Under the pieces are notes generated by a model. That model was not told the DNA's origin, searched no databases, and saw only the letters and a list, made by a program, of their open reading frames with translations. From Nitrospiraceae bacterium (GTDB taxonomy: Bacteria > Nitrospirota > Nitrospiria > Nitrospirales > UBA8639): a stretch of DNA of 64,000 nucleotides. A program made the translations under genes and the position numbers. Where the stretch lies: NCBI GenBank assembly GCA_020632635.1, contig JACKFE010000004.1:1-64000 (forward strand), in the 5' to 3' direction. Numbering within the stretch: the stretch's first letter is position 1; each line of letters opens with the position of its first letter. Shown here in pieces: positions 8,874 to 17,864 of this stretch.

Positions 8874-9618
8874 GATTTAGTAACTCCTGAACGAGATCCA
8901 AATAGGCTTTGGCCCCGCTTGACGCCGCATTATAGGAAAGGACGGGTTTCCCATGACTTGGGGCTTCTGCCAAAGCCACATTTCTGGGAATGACCGTTTG
9001 AAAGACTTTTTCTTTAAAATATCCTCGGATTTCGTCCTGAACTTGCCGGGACAGATTAATTCGGGAATCATACATCGTCAACACAATACCCAAGAGATCC
9101 AACGCAGGATTAAAAGATTCTCGAATCTGCTCCACATTGCCCAACAATCGTCCGAGCCCTTCCATCGCAAAATATTCACATTGGACTGGCACAATCAGGT
9201 CAGTGGCTGCCACCAAGGCATTGATTGTTAACAGTCCAAACGCCGGTGGACAGTCAAGGACGATATAATCATACCCTTCCGTTCCGGTAAGTACGTTTTT
9301 TAGAACCCCTTCCCGATCATCAACCGCAGCTAACTCCACTTCGGCTCCGACCAAATCTGCTTTGGACGGCAGAACCCACAATCCGCTTATATTCGTAGGT
9401 ATAACTACGCTTTCAATGAGGGAGCGCTGCATAAGGCATTCATAAATAGATCCGTTGGTTGCCTCAACGGACACTCCGCTACTTGCATTGGCCTGAGGAT
9501 CCAAATCTACCAATAATGCCTTTTTACCAGAAATGGCTAATGCTGCGGCAAGATTTACAGATGTTGTTGTCTTCCCAACTCCACCTTTTTGGTTGGCAAT
9601 CGCAATTATTTTTTTCAT
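8851..9618 (-). CDS. parA: Chromosome-partitioning ATPase ParA (Soj)
   Basis: Walker-type ATPase whose DNA-bound gradient pulls ParB-parS complexes. The 255-residue protein has the deviant Walker A KGGVGKTT at about 11-18 with the signature lysine, and a Walker B region at YIVLDCPPAFGLL. The short N-terminus without a helix-turn-helix is typical of chromosomal (type Ib-like) ParA. It overlaps parB at the 3' end and lies 78 bases downstream of rsmG, with a parS-like site in the gap. Confidence 0.96.
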   Translation of the reverse strand: MKKIIAIANQKGGVGKTTTSVNLAAALAISGKKALLVDLDPQANASSGVSVEATNGSIYECLMQRSLIESVVIPTNISGLWVLPSKADLVGAEVELAAVDDREGVLKNVLTGTEGYDYIVLDCPPAFGLLTINALVAATDLIVPVQCEYFAMEGLGRLLGNVEQIRESFNPALDLLGIVLTMYDSRINLSRQVQDEIRGYFKEKVFQTVIPRNVALAEAPSHGKPVLSYNAASSGAKAYLDLVQELLNHGKESLG

Positions 9619-9658
9619 GGATCAACTATGCCAAAATTGAACACAAAAAGCTAAGAAT

Positions 9659-9674
9659 TGTTCTACGTGGAACA
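9659..9674. promoter_or_regulatory. parS-like site 2 (one base from palindrome)
   Basis: TGTTCTACGTGGAACA differs by one base (C to T at position 6) from the perfect palindrome at 10346-10361. It fits the bacterial parS pattern TGTTnCACGTGnAACA apart from that base. It lies between rsmG and parA, 41 bases upstream of the parA start, so ParB bound here could also affect parAB transcription. Confidence 0.75.
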
Positions 9675-9696
9675 TTTAAAAACTTTTTACCGTATT

Positions 9697-10362
9697 TCAT
9701 CTGAATTGCAGAAGTGAAATCACTCGCTCACCGAAACCAAATGGCAATTCGTAGGTATACTCATCTGCCACAATCAAGTCATGATACGTTTTCAAAGCAT
9801 CATGTTTTTTTGACCTAAAGACCAAAAGTTTTCCATTTTCACTTAAAATATTTCTGAGATAGGGGATAATATGCGAGATATTCACTCCTTTGATCATGGC
9901 CATGTCCCATTTATCATGATGGCCTTTTGTTTCAGTCACAATATGCTCAACTCTTTTCTGAATCACGTTCGCATTCGAAAGGCTAAGTTTGCCAATGACA
10001 TTGACAAGGAAGGTGGCCTTTTTAGCTTTGGCCTCTACCAATGAAAATCGCTTCTCTGGAAACAGAATTTGCAGAGGAATTCCTGGAAATCCAGCTCCTG
10101 TCCCAATATCCACAATTTTCTTGTCAGGGCTTCCCTCAAGAACCAACCTTCCGTGAAGGGAATCCAGAAAAAGCAACCCCACTCTTTCTTTGTCTTCCCT
10201 TAAACTAGTGAGATTAACCACCTTATCCCATTCGCAAAGCTCCTTGTAATAGCAATCAAACAAATTCAAAACATGCCCAGAAAAGCTCCATCCAAGATTT
10301 TTGGAGCCTTCACAGAAAATATCCAAAAATTTATTAGGTAGTGGTTGTTCCACGTGGAACAT
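9697..10362 (-). CDS. rsmG: 16S rRNA m7G527 methyltransferase RsmG (GidB)
   Basis: Uses S-adenosylmethionine to methylate N7 of G527 in 16S rRNA. The 221-residue protein carries the SAM-binding motif DIGTGAGFPGIPL at about 85-97 and the usual EAKAKKATFL segment. Its first six residues, MFHVEQ, are encoded by a parS palindrome that overlaps the start codon. The gene sits in the order mnmG-rsmG-parA-parB seen in many bacteria. The coding sequence is more AT-rich than the flanking atp or gyr genes, as is the whole stretch near the origin. Confidence 0.95.
   Translation of the reverse strand: MFHVEQPLPNKFLDIFCEGSKNLGWSFSGHVLNLFDCYYKELCEWDKVVNLTSLREDKERVGLLFLDSLHGRLVLEGSPDKKIVDIGTGAGFPGIPLQILFPEKRFSLVEAKAKKATFLVNVIGKLSLSNANVIQKRVEHIVTETKGHHDKWDMAMIKGVNISHIIPYLRNILSENGKLLVFRSKKHDALKTYHDLIVADEYTYELPFGFGERVISLLQFR
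10346..10361. promoter_or_regulatory. parS site 1, inside the rsmG start region
   Basis: TGTTCCACGTGGAACA is a perfect 16-base palindrome matching the known ParB-binding consensus TGTTnCACGTGnAACA. It overlaps the rsmG ATG (10360-10362) and encodes MFHVE(Q). It lies about 0.75 kb upstream of parA and about 8.4 kb from the DnaA-box cluster, a usual distance for a centromere near oriC. Confidence 0.9.
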
Positions 10363-10404
10363 CGAAGCAGGAAGTAAAGAAGTAAATATGTTTATTCGAG
10401 TGAA

Positions 10405-12270
10405 CTAACTTGCTCGCTTGCACTTTTCAAGGGCTACAAGAAGAAGGGAAATGGCAGCGGGAGTCACGCCTGCAATACGTGATGCTTGGCCAACAGAGGA
10501 AGGTCGAATTTTCATCAGCTTTTCAAGGACTTCTCTGGAAAATCCCTTCACGTCTTCATACTGAAAATCAGCTGGAACCTTCTTATACTCCAATTTTTTA
10601 AAATGATTGATCATCTGCTCTTGACGTTTAATATAACCCTCATACTTCACAGCAATTTCAACCGCCTCTACAATTTCCATATCGGTCTCATGTGACCCAT
10701 TCAACCATGGATGCAAGTCGACGTAGGAAACTTCAGGACGTCTTAGTAAATGGGCCAACGAACTTTTTGGAGACCATGGATCGAACGATTTCGTTATGGC
10801 CATGCTGGCCGAGTTCATTTTTGGAAACGTCTGCTCAAGCTGTTCGCGTCCACGACTGACTTTTTCACATTTTCTTTTGAAAATGTCATAATTATCCACA
10901 CTCACTAAACCCAAGTTAAATCCCTTTTCCTTGAGTCGAAAATCTGCATTGTCTTCCCGAAGTAACAGCCGATATTCAGCTCTTGATGTAAACATTCTAT
11001 ATGGTTCACGTGTATCTTTAGTAATCAAATCATCTATCAAGACACCAATATAAGCCTCAGATCTGTCCAACACCAGCGGAGACTGACCTTTCACGCGCAA
11101 CGCCGCGTTAATCCCGGCGATAATGCCTTGCGCAGCGGCCTCTTCATAACCTGATGTTCCATTAATTTGTCCGGCATGAAAAAGACCTTCAACTAATTTG
11201 GTCTCCAGAGTATCATGGAGCTGACGAGGCGGGAAATAATCATATTCAATGGCATACCCTGGTCTCATGAATTCAGCCCGCTCCAAACCAGGAATAGTGC
11301 GAACGAAGGCTTGTTGAACATCAATTGGCAAACTCGTGGATATCCCATTTGGATAAAATGACACCCCGTCCAGCACCTCTGGCTCCAAGAATATTTGATG
11401 CCTAGTTTTATCAGCAAATCGAACAACCTTATCTTCAATAGAGGGACAATACCGTGGACCGGTTGATTCAATAACACCTGAATAAATTGGGGAACGATCA
11501 AGATTTTCCCTAATAATTTCATGTGTTTGTTCGTTTGTATAGGTAATATGACAGTTAACTTGCGGAAGAGGCAGAAAGGCCGTTCTGGAAGAAAATGGCC
11601 GAGGGTTCGCATCTCCTGGTTGAGGCTCCATCACATCAAAATTAATTGAATGTTTGTGGATCCTCGGAGGGGTTCCTGTTTTCAGGCGCCCAACTTCAAA
11701 TCCGAAGTCTCTCATACAATCTGATAACTGTTCGGCGGATGGTTCCCCGGCCCTGCCACCGGGTAAATGATTTAAGCCGACGTGGAGTAACCCTTTTAAA
11801 AACGTGCCTGAAGTGAGCACCACCGCTCTTGTCTCAACGACTACCCCCCCATTAGTTACCACTCCACATACCACACCCTGTTTCGTCAAAATACGATCAA
11901 CCGTCCCTTCGACAACAGTCAAATTATCTTGATTTTCAATGGTTTTTTGCATATTTCCAGCATACAGACTTTTATCGCATTGAACCCGAGTGGCTCGAAC
12001 GGCAGGGCCCTTTTTGGTATTTAAAATACGAAACTGTATGCCTGACAGGTCAGTGTTAAAGCCCATTTCTCCTCCAAGGGCATCTATCTCCTTCACTAAA
12101 TGTCCTTTCCCGATTCCCCCTACCGCAGGATTACAGGGCATCTGGGCAATTTTTCGTGTATCAATGGTGAGCAGCAACACCTGGCACTTCATTCTTGCAG
12201 CCGCCAGCGCTGCTTCACAGCCAGCATGTCCTCCACCTACTACAATTATGTCGAATATTTGATGAGCCAT
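10405..12270 (-). CDS. mnmG: tRNA uridine-5-carboxymethylaminomethyl modification enzyme MnmG (GidA)
   Basis: FAD-dependent partner of MnmE that installs cmnm5/nm5 groups on U34 of several tRNAs. From the ATG at 12270 the protein has 621 residues. The FAD-binding GGGHAGCEAALAAARM begins at residue 12, the conserved CNPAVGGIGKGHL follows, and the C-terminal helical domain binds MnmE. The frame is open to a TTG at 12291, but the ATG matches the family start and is preferred. It lies 21 bases after mnmE, in the classic mnmE-mnmG-rsmG order. Confidence 0.97.
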   Translation of the reverse strand: MAHQIFDIIVVGGGHAGCEAALAAARMKCQVLLLTIDTRKIAQMPCNPAVGGIGKGHLVKEIDALGGEMGFNTDLSGIQFRILNTKKGPAVRATRVQCDKSLYAGNMQKTIENQDNLTVVEGTVDRILTKQGVVCGVVTNGGVVVETRAVVLTSGTFLKGLLHVGLNHLPGGRAGEPSAEQLSDCMRDFGFEVGRLKTGTPPRIHKHSINFDVMEPQPGDANPRPFSSRTAFLPLPQVNCHITYTNEQTHEIIRENLDRSPIYSGVIESTGPRYCPSIEDKVVRFADKTRHQIFLEPEVLDGVSFYPNGISTSLPIDVQQAFVRTIPGLERAEFMRPGYAIEYDYFPPRQLHDTLETKLVEGLFHAGQINGTSGYEEAAAQGIIAGINAALRVKGQSPLVLDRSEAYIGVLIDDLITKDTREPYRMFTSRAEYRLLLREDNADFRLKEKGFNLGLVSVDNYDIFKRKCEKVSRGREQLEQTFPKMNSASMAITKSFDPWSPKSSLAHLLRRPEVSYVDLHPWLNGSHETDMEIVEAVEIAVKYEGYIKRQEQMINHFKKLEYKKVPADFQYEDVKGFSREVLEKLMKIRPSSVGQASRIAGVTPAAISLLLVALEKCKRAS

Positions 12271-12291
12271 ACCTGTCAGATGGAGATACAA

Positions 12292-13734
12292 TTATTTTCC
12301 AATACAAAAATCCCTAAAGACCTGATCCAGAATATCCTCATTGGTCACCACTCCAATGATTTCTCCCAGTGAATGTAGCGCGCTTCGGAGTTCCATGGCT
12401 AGATACTCCGGGGCACCTCCGTTGTTCAAGGCCTCAAGAGCCTGTCGCAAGGACTCTCTGGCCTGCCTAAGTAGAGTGGTGTGACGAATCCTACCAACTA
12501 AGACCGAGTCGTGGCCTTCCAACCGACGTCCAAGAGCCCTCTTTTTGATGGCCGATCGTAGTTCCAGCAATCCTTCGCCAGTCTTGGCTGATACTTCCAC
12601 ACATTCAAAATTGTTCCTTGATTCCTCATCATTGGGAAAATGTTTACCAATCATTCTCTCTATGGATTTTCGCGGAAGCCGATGAGGCAAGTCGGATTTG
12701 TTTAGAACTACGATATATTGTTTTTCTTGATATTTAAGAAATTCAAATACGTCTTTTTCATTAGTGTATTCACTCCTATCCACAACTAAAATGAGGACAT
12801 CCGCCTGTTCTATTTTTTGTTGGGCCCGATTCATTCCCTCCCGCTCCAACTCATCCGGTGACGAACGAAGACCTGCAGTGTCAAAAAATCGCACCAGAAT
12901 CCCGTCAACCATAATGGCTTCCTCTAGCACATCCCTGGTTGTCCCAGGGATGGCCGACACAATGGCCCGATCAATTCCTAACAGGGCATTCAGTAAACTC
13001 GATTTTCCAACATTCGGTTGTCCCATAATGACCGCTCGGACTCCTTCACGAATAATCCGTCCCTCACCAGACGAATCGATGAGCCGATTCAACTCCGTAA
13101 CTATGCCTTGGACCTGTCCCTTCATCTCCGTGAGATCAATGAATTGAATATCGTCTTCGACAAAATCCATCCCCGCTTCAAGATGGGCTACCATCTTGAG
13201 TAACCCTTCCCGCATGCCTTGAAGAATGCTGGAGAGCTTTCCTTGGAGATGCTCTTGGGCCAATTTAAGACTCAGAAGAGAATTAGCCTGAATCGTATCC
13301 AAAACCGCCTCGGCCTGGGTGAGGTCAAGCCTGCCATGTAAAAACGCCCGCTTGGTGAATTCACCGGGTTCCGCCAACCTGGCACCAACTTCTATAAGAG
13401 CGGTACATATGGTTTCGACCACCGCCATCCCTCCATGACAGTGCACTTCCACTACATGTTCCCCTGTATATGAACGAGGAGCCCGCATGATCACCACCAG
13501 CACCTCGTCAAGGACTGTCCTAGCAGAGGCATTTGAATGTTCTGAATATTTTCCCAGGAAATGGCCGAGATAAAAACGAAAGGCTTGGAGTTCATCCCAA
13601 GGGCGAGAGTTTCGCAAACGAATATTTTGCGAAGCGATGACTAGTGCCTGACTGCCACTAACACGAACAACACCAATGCCCCCCTCCCCTGGAGGAGTGG
13701 CCACGGCACATATCGTGTCGTCCAGAGAGCTCAT
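12292..13734 (-). CDS. mnmE: tRNA modification GTPase MnmE (TrmE)
   Basis: Potassium-activated GTPase that forms the MnmEG complex for U34 modification. The 480-residue protein has the N-terminal folate-binding domain (DTICAVATPPGEGGIGVVRV), a helical domain, and an inserted G domain with G1 GQPNVGKS at about 238-245, DTAGL, and NKSD. The C-terminal CIGK motif, whose cysteine is functionally important, is intact at residues 477-480. It follows yidC by 18 bases, and the stop is 21 bases before mnmG. No jag gene lies between yidC and mnmE, unlike some bacteria. Confidence 0.97.
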   Translation of the reverse strand: MSSLDDTICAVATPPGEGGIGVVRVSGSQALVIASQNIRLRNSRPWDELQAFRFYLGHFLGKYSEHSNASARTVLDEVLVVIMRAPRSYTGEHVVEVHCHGGMAVVETICTALIEVGARLAEPGEFTKRAFLHGRLDLTQAEAVLDTIQANSLLSLKLAQEHLQGKLSSILQGMREGLLKMVAHLEAGMDFVEDDIQFIDLTEMKGQVQGIVTELNRLIDSSGEGRIIREGVRAVIMGQPNVGKSSLLNALLGIDRAIVSAIPGTTRDVLEEAIMVDGILVRFFDTAGLRSSPDELEREGMNRAQQKIEQADVLILVVDRSEYTNEKDVFEFLKYQEKQYIVVLNKSDLPHRLPRKSIERMIGKHFPNDEESRNNFECVEVSAKTGEGLLELRSAIKKRALGRRLEGHDSVLVGRIRHTTLLRQARESLRQALEALNNGGAPEYLAMELRSALHSLGEIIGVVTNEDILDQVFRDFCIGK

Positions 13735-13752
13735 ACCCCATATAGAAAAGCG

Positions 13753-15477
13753 TCAGGAATTTGAAGGAGGCTTGGATTTCTTTTTTCCCGAGTCCCCTGA
13801 TCCGCCAGATTCCAACCGAGAGGGACCAGGCGTTCCAGGTCTTGGTTTTTTAAGGACATACCGATCGGTCACAACCTGTTGGGTAATGGTCAAAATATTC
13901 TGCGTCACCCAATACAAAACCAAACCAGCTGGAAAGGTAACAAATAAAAATGTCAGGCCAACCGGCAGAATCATCATCATCTTCGCTTGGGTAGGATCCA
14001 TGCTGGTGGGCATGATTTTTTGTTGAACCACCATTGACACGCCCATTAAAACGGGAAGAACGTAATACGGATCCTGAATGGACAAATCGGTAATCCAGAG
14101 CATAAATGGGGCCTGCCGAAGGTCAATGGTCATATATAGGATATTGAATAACGCCACAAAAACTGGCATTTGCAATACCATGGGCAAGCATCCTCCCACG
14201 GGATTAACTTTATGTTCCCGATAGAGCTTCATTAATTCCTGATTTAATTTTTCCCGATTGTCCTTGAATTTTTCCTGGAGAGCCAGCACCTTGGGTTGGA
14301 TAGCCTGCATCCCCTGCATGGATTTGTAGCTTTTGTATTGCAACGGGACAAACAACAGCTTGATGCCCACAGTTAATAAAATAATGGCCAGTCCATAGTT
14401 TTGGGTATAGTCATAAATAAATTTCAAGACGGAAAAGAGGGGTTTGGCCACAGCCTTGACAATCTTCCAACTCCCATAAATAAACCAACCAAAATCTATA
14501 GTGTCTTCCAATCCCATTCCAAGAGATTTCAGTCTATCGAAATGCTTGGGCCCGGCATATAATTTGGCGTTGTGAACTTCTTCTCCTGAGCTAAAAGCCA
14601 GGCCGGCAGTGACGACTCGCTCGTTTTCCAGCGTTGAAAAAACTTCGTCGGCCTTTTCAGGAATCAATACACTGACAAAATATTTATCCTGAAGCGCTAG
14701 CCACTTGATATCTCCACTTCGTCTGATGGAATCCCCCATCTTTTCCGGATTTTCTTTTTCTAATTGGTCACCAAGCATCCATGCCGAACCTAACAGGCCA
14801 ATAAAACCCTGCCCCCATTCCACAACGCCAAAGTTCGTGCCGAGAACCAACTCTAATTTTTCCGAAATTCCCTGGGAACGAATCGCGATATCCACGACAT
14901 AGGAGTCGTAGTGAAAGGTCAGTTCTTTTTGAACCCAAAGATCCGAGTACGGTGTCCCATACATGAGGGTGACTTTTCCGGTCGGATGAGTCGCATCCAG
15001 CATCGAAAAATCTTGCTGGATTGAGAATGTCCCTTTTTGAAGACGATTCGTCACCTCTTCATTGCCGGATACTCGAAGAGAAAGAGGCCCTGGAAATTGT
15101 CCCTGTGAATAGACCAATTCCACAGGGTGTGGATCTTCAGTTTGAGTGAGGTATTTTTTTAATTCCCAAAAGGTGACCACTCCTCCCTGACCGGATAGTC
15201 CTGCTCGAAATAAGGGAGTATCAATGGTAACTTCCTCAGCTGTGACCAAGGTCGATGCCTCAGAAGACTCACCTGGACTTGGGGAATCCGTTCCCTGTTT
15301 AGTTGGAGAGGAACCTTTTGGCTCAGTTGACTGCTCAATGGATGCCGATTGGGACAGCTCTTGCTCTATCCCAGGGTTTGGTGCAAATGGAGTGATTCCC
15401 ATCTGCTTGAGGATATAATCGTAGGCAAAGATAATCCCCAGGGACAACACAAGGAAAATGACGACACGCTTTTCCAT
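13753..15477 (-). CDS. yidC: Membrane protein insertase YidC
   Basis: Inserts inner-membrane proteins alone or with SecYEG. The 574-residue protein has an N-terminal membrane anchor (about residues 5-22), a low-complexity Ser/Pro/Glu linker (about 35-75), the large periplasmic beta-supersandwich domain of Gram-negative YidC (about 80-330), and the five-helix insertase core (about 345-540). The core includes GGCLPMVLQMPVFVALFNIL. The tail is basic and Ser/Pro-rich (KKPRPGTPGPS...). The presence of the large periplasmic domain supports a diderm host. Confidence 0.96.
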   Translation of the reverse strand: MEKRVVIFLVLSLGIIFAYDYILKQMGITPFAPNPGIEQELSQSASIEQSTEPKGSSPTKQGTDSPSPGESSEASTLVTAEEVTIDTPLFRAGLSGQGGVVTFWELKKYLTQTEDPHPVELVYSQGQFPGPLSLRVSGNEEVTNRLQKGTFSIQQDFSMLDATHPTGKVTLMYGTPYSDLWVQKELTFHYDSYVVDIAIRSQGISEKLELVLGTNFGVVEWGQGFIGLLGSAWMLGDQLEKENPEKMGDSIRRSGDIKWLALQDKYFVSVLIPEKADEVFSTLENERVVTAGLAFSSGEEVHNAKLYAGPKHFDRLKSLGMGLEDTIDFGWFIYGSWKIVKAVAKPLFSVLKFIYDYTQNYGLAIILLTVGIKLLFVPLQYKSYKSMQGMQAIQPKVLALQEKFKDNREKLNQELMKLYREHKVNPVGGCLPMVLQMPVFVALFNILYMTIDLRQAPFMLWITDLSIQDPYYVLPVLMGVSMVVQQKIMPTSMDPTQAKMMMILPVGLTFLFVTFPAGLVLYWVTQNILTITQQVVTDRYVLKKPRPGTPGPSRLESGGSGDSGKKKSKPPSNS

Positions 15478-15545
15478 ATCGCTAATTCGATGCCCGCAAT
15501 TCAGGCTGTATTAAAGTGACTGAATAACCCGCGAGGAATATCGGT

Positions 15546-15743
15546 TCAGGGAACCGGGTCCAGGCCCCCTGGATGGAAAGGATGGCATTTAAGAATTCGA
15601 ACCGTCGCCAACAAAATTCCTTTGATTAACCCATGCCGTTGAATGGCCTGATCGGCAAAATGAGAACAGGTTGGTTCAAACCGGCAACAAGGTCCTATCC
15701 ATGGAGACACGCAATACTGATATAGGCGTATGAACATCCTCAT
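15546..15743 (-). CDS. yidD: Membrane protein insertion efficiency factor YidD
   Basis: Small 65-residue protein of the YidD family, which assists YidC-dependent insertion. The family motifs are clear: YQYCVSPWIGPCCRFEPTCS, then FADQAIQRHG and a C-terminal CHPFHPGGLDPVP with conserved cysteines and histidine. It lies between rnpA and yidC, its usual position. The ATG at 15743 is used; a second ATG two codons on is equally possible. Confidence 0.93.
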   Translation of the reverse strand: MRMFIRLYQYCVSPWIGPCCRFEPTCSHFADQAIQRHGLIKGILLATVRILKCHPFHPGGLDPVP

Positions 15744-15764
15744 GGCAACAATACAGAACTCCTG

Positions 15765-16112
15765 TCAAAACTTAAGTATACCAACCTGACTTAACATTTC
15801 CGTCCATACTTGGTTAATTTCACCGAACGATGCATCTAGTATGCGAGATTTCGGATAAAGAATACACTCATACCCTGGTGAAAAAGATAAAGAAGCCCTC
15901 TGAACCAACCCTCGACATATCCTCTTCAGCCGGTTTCGTTTAACGGCATTACCTACCCGACGTCCCGCAATGATTCCGATTCTCGTTAATTCGGATGAAC
16001 CATGTCTGGAAAAGACCATGGTAAAAAAATGGTTCCGAATGACGGAACCATTTTTCCTGACACGTTCAAATTCAGCTGTTTTTGTGAGAAAAAACGAGCG
16101 ATTCTTCCCCAA
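15765..16112 (-). CDS. rnpA: Ribonuclease P protein component
   Basis: Protein cofactor of RNase P, which removes 5' leaders from pre-tRNA. The 115-residue protein is basic and carries the RNR signature GNAVKRNRLKR. The start is a TTG at 16112, directly after an in-frame stop, so no longer version is possible. It lies three bases after the rpmH stop, the conserved rpmH-rnpA arrangement. Confidence 0.93.
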   Translation of the reverse strand: MGKNRSFFLTKTAEFERVRKNGSVIRNHFFTMVFSRHGSSELTRIGIIAGRRVGNAVKRNRLKRICRGLVQRASLSFSPGYECILYPKSRILDASFGEINQVWTEMLSQVGILKF

Positions 16113-16115
16113 TTA

Positions 16116-16262
16116 TCATTCATCGGAGACCGTTAAGCGGTACCGGCCTTTTTTCCGGCGGCGAGCCAAGACTTTTCGTCCATTTTTAGTGCTCATCCGT
16201 TTCCGGAATCCATGATCGCGTTTTCTCTTCAGGTTTGATGGCTGTCGGTATGTCATTGACAC
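16116..16262 (-). CDS. rpmH: 50S ribosomal protein L34
   Basis: A basic ribosomal protein of 48 residues from the GTG at 16262, or 46 from the ATG at 16256. The sequence QPSNLKRKRDHGFRKRMSTK followed by NGRKVLARRRKKGRYRLTV is the unmistakable L34 signature. The GTG is chosen because AAAGGAG stands ten bases ahead of it but sixteen ahead of the ATG; the choice is not certain. It is the first gene of the leftward cluster rpmH-rnpA-yidD-yidC and has its own strong promoter. Confidence 0.94.
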   Translation of the reverse strand: MSMTYRQPSNLKRKRDHGFRKRMSTKNGRKVLARRRKKGRYRLTVSDE

Positions 16263-16303
16263 GGAACAATATCTCCTTTCCAGAATTTTCGTAGGAACTC
16301 ACC

Positions 16304-16332
16304 ATTTTATGGGGCGAGCCAGCAAGAGTCAA
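16304..16332 (-). promoter_or_regulatory. Sigma70-type promoter of rpmH-rnpA
   Basis: Minus-strand TTGACT and TAAAAT with a 17-base spacer, about 45 bases upstream of the rpmH start. It drives transcription leftward, away from hisS. Confidence 0.7.
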
Positions 16333-16387
16333 ACGGAATTTCCGGGAAATTCGATATCATGGTTCGGTAACCCCTGAGGGATATTCG

Positions 16388-16416
16388 TTGACTGATGAGA
16401 CCTTGAACGATATAGT
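16388..16416 (+). promoter_or_regulatory. Sigma70-type promoter of hisS
   Basis: Plus-strand TTGACT and TATAGT separated by 17 bases, with the -10 ending 31 bases before the hisS ATG at 16448. The site makes longer hisS starts (the frame is open to a TTG at 16388) unlikely, since that TTG lies in the -35 element itself. Confidence 0.7.
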
Positions 16417-16447
16417 CCCAGTCGCTTTTCCTGGTTTTTGTGCTGCT

Positions 16448-17698
16448 ATGCTTCGTTCTATTAAAGGCGTTAAAGACCTCCTCCCATCGCAAACCCCTTC
16501 ATGGCATCACATGGAGGCCACAGCCCGTTCATGGGCTGGCCGGTATGGATTTTCCGAAATTCGAATCCCCATTTTCGAATTGACTGAACTATTTTCGAGA
16601 AGCATCGGTGGGGCTACAGATATCGTAGAAAAGGAAATGTATACATTTCCTGATCGGGATGGAAGCTCCTTGACTCTTCGTCCAGAAGGGACAGCCGGAG
16701 TGGTTCGCGCGGTGCTTGAGCACCGCCTTCTTGATTCTATCACCACCAGAAAGTTGTTTTATTTCGGCCCCATGTTCCGCCATGAACGGCCCCAAGCTGG
16801 TCGTTATCGACAGTTTCACCAATTCGGAGTGGAGGCGTTTGGCATTGAAGACCCCAATATAGATATCGAAATAATCTCCCTTTTATGGAACTACTTTCTT
16901 GACCTAGAACTAAAAGACCTTACTCTTCACCTCAATTCCATCGGTACCCAGCAGGATAGGGAAAGATATATTCAAGAATTAAAAAAATTTCTTTCACCAA
17001 ATATTTCCTCGTTTTGTGGCAATTGCCAACGTCGTTTCACTGCTAACCCTTTGCGGATCCTGGACTGTAAAGTCCCCTTTTGTGTGGAGGCTACCCACCA
17101 AGCCCCTTCGATCATTGATCTTCTTTCTAATGATTCAGGAGCTCATTTTCAAAAAATCCTAACTGGTTTGAAAGATTTAAATATTCCATTTACGATTAAC
17201 CCACGGCTAGTGAGGGGATTAGACTATTATTCTCGAACGACATTTGAGATAACATCACCCCATTTGGGATCTCAAAGTACTATTGGGGCGGGAGGACGTT
17301 ATGACTCTCTTGTTGAACTTTTACAAGGCCCCCCCACCCCTGCAGTCGGTTTTGCAGTAGGCCTGGAAAGAGTCAGCCTCTTACTTCCAGAAGAATCTTA
17401 CCCACCAGCTACACCTTGTGTATTTCTGGCTGGTTTTGGAACCCAAGGAAAACCAGAGGCCTTCAAACTCCTTCATACCCTACGAAAAAATGGAATTACT
17501 GCTGAAACTGACCACAGAGCCACAAATTTAAAAGCCCTCCTTCGATCAGCAGATAAATTATCTGCAAAATATTCCATCATTGTGGGGGATGACGAAATTC
17601 AGTCAGGAATAGTCATCCTAAGAAACATGGAAACTAAAGAACAACAGTCTATACCCCTAAAAGATTTATCCGAAAAGATCATGATTTTATTTCAGTAA
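16448..17698 (+). CDS. hisS: Histidyl-tRNA synthetase
   Basis: Class II synthetase that charges tRNA-His. From the ATG at 16448 the protein has 416 residues, normal for bacteria. It starts MLRSIKGVKDLLP, has motif 2 around FRHERPQAGRYRQFHQFGVE, the HisRS-specific LVRGLDYYSRTTFEI, motif 3 AVGFAVGLERVSLLL, and a C-terminal anticodon-binding domain. It lies between rpmH and dnaA, divergent from rpmH, which is not a common place for hisS. Base composition falls toward AT in the second half, as in the whole segment leading to dnaA. Confidence 0.96.
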   Translation: MLRSIKGVKDLLPSQTPSWHHMEATARSWAGRYGFSEIRIPIFELTELFSRSIGGATDIVEKEMYTFPDRDGSSLTLRPEGTAGVVRAVLEHRLLDSITTRKLFYFGPMFRHERPQAGRYRQFHQFGVEAFGIEDPNIDIEIISLLWNYFLDLELKDLTLHLNSIGTQQDRERYIQELKKFLSPNISSFCGNCQRRFTANPLRILDCKVPFCVEATHQAPSIIDLLSNDSGAHFQKILTGLKDLNIPFTINPRLVRGLDYYSRTTFEITSPHLGSQSTIGAGGRYDSLVELLQGPPTPAVGFAVGLERVSLLLPEESYPPATPCVFLAGFGTQGKPEAFKLLHTLRKNGITAETDHRATNLKALLRSADKLSAKYSIIVGDDEIQSGIVILRNMETKEQQSIPLKDLSEKIMILFQ

Positions 17699-17728
17699 TT
17701 TTCCACCTTTTCCCCATGATGTTTTATC

Positions 17729-17757
17729 TTGACTTTTTATGGACCCAATGTTAGTTT
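17729..17757 (+). promoter_or_regulatory. Possible promoter of the DsrE/DsrH-like pair
   Basis: TTGACT followed after 17 bases by TAGTTT, in the AT-rich gap after hisS. The -10 match is poor and the start codon is more than 100 bases further on, so this is tentative. Confidence 0.3.
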
Positions 17758-17864
17758 TTTCTCTTATTTTTCAATAAGAAAACACATTCCATTATTCCCG
17801 TTTTTTAAATAAATACCACCCGAATTTTTCTGTTTTTAGGTATATCACTTTTAATAAAATTCAA

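Noticed and set aside
11006..11021. TTCACGTG in mnmG
   Set aside because: Core only; the arms do not match the parS palindrome.
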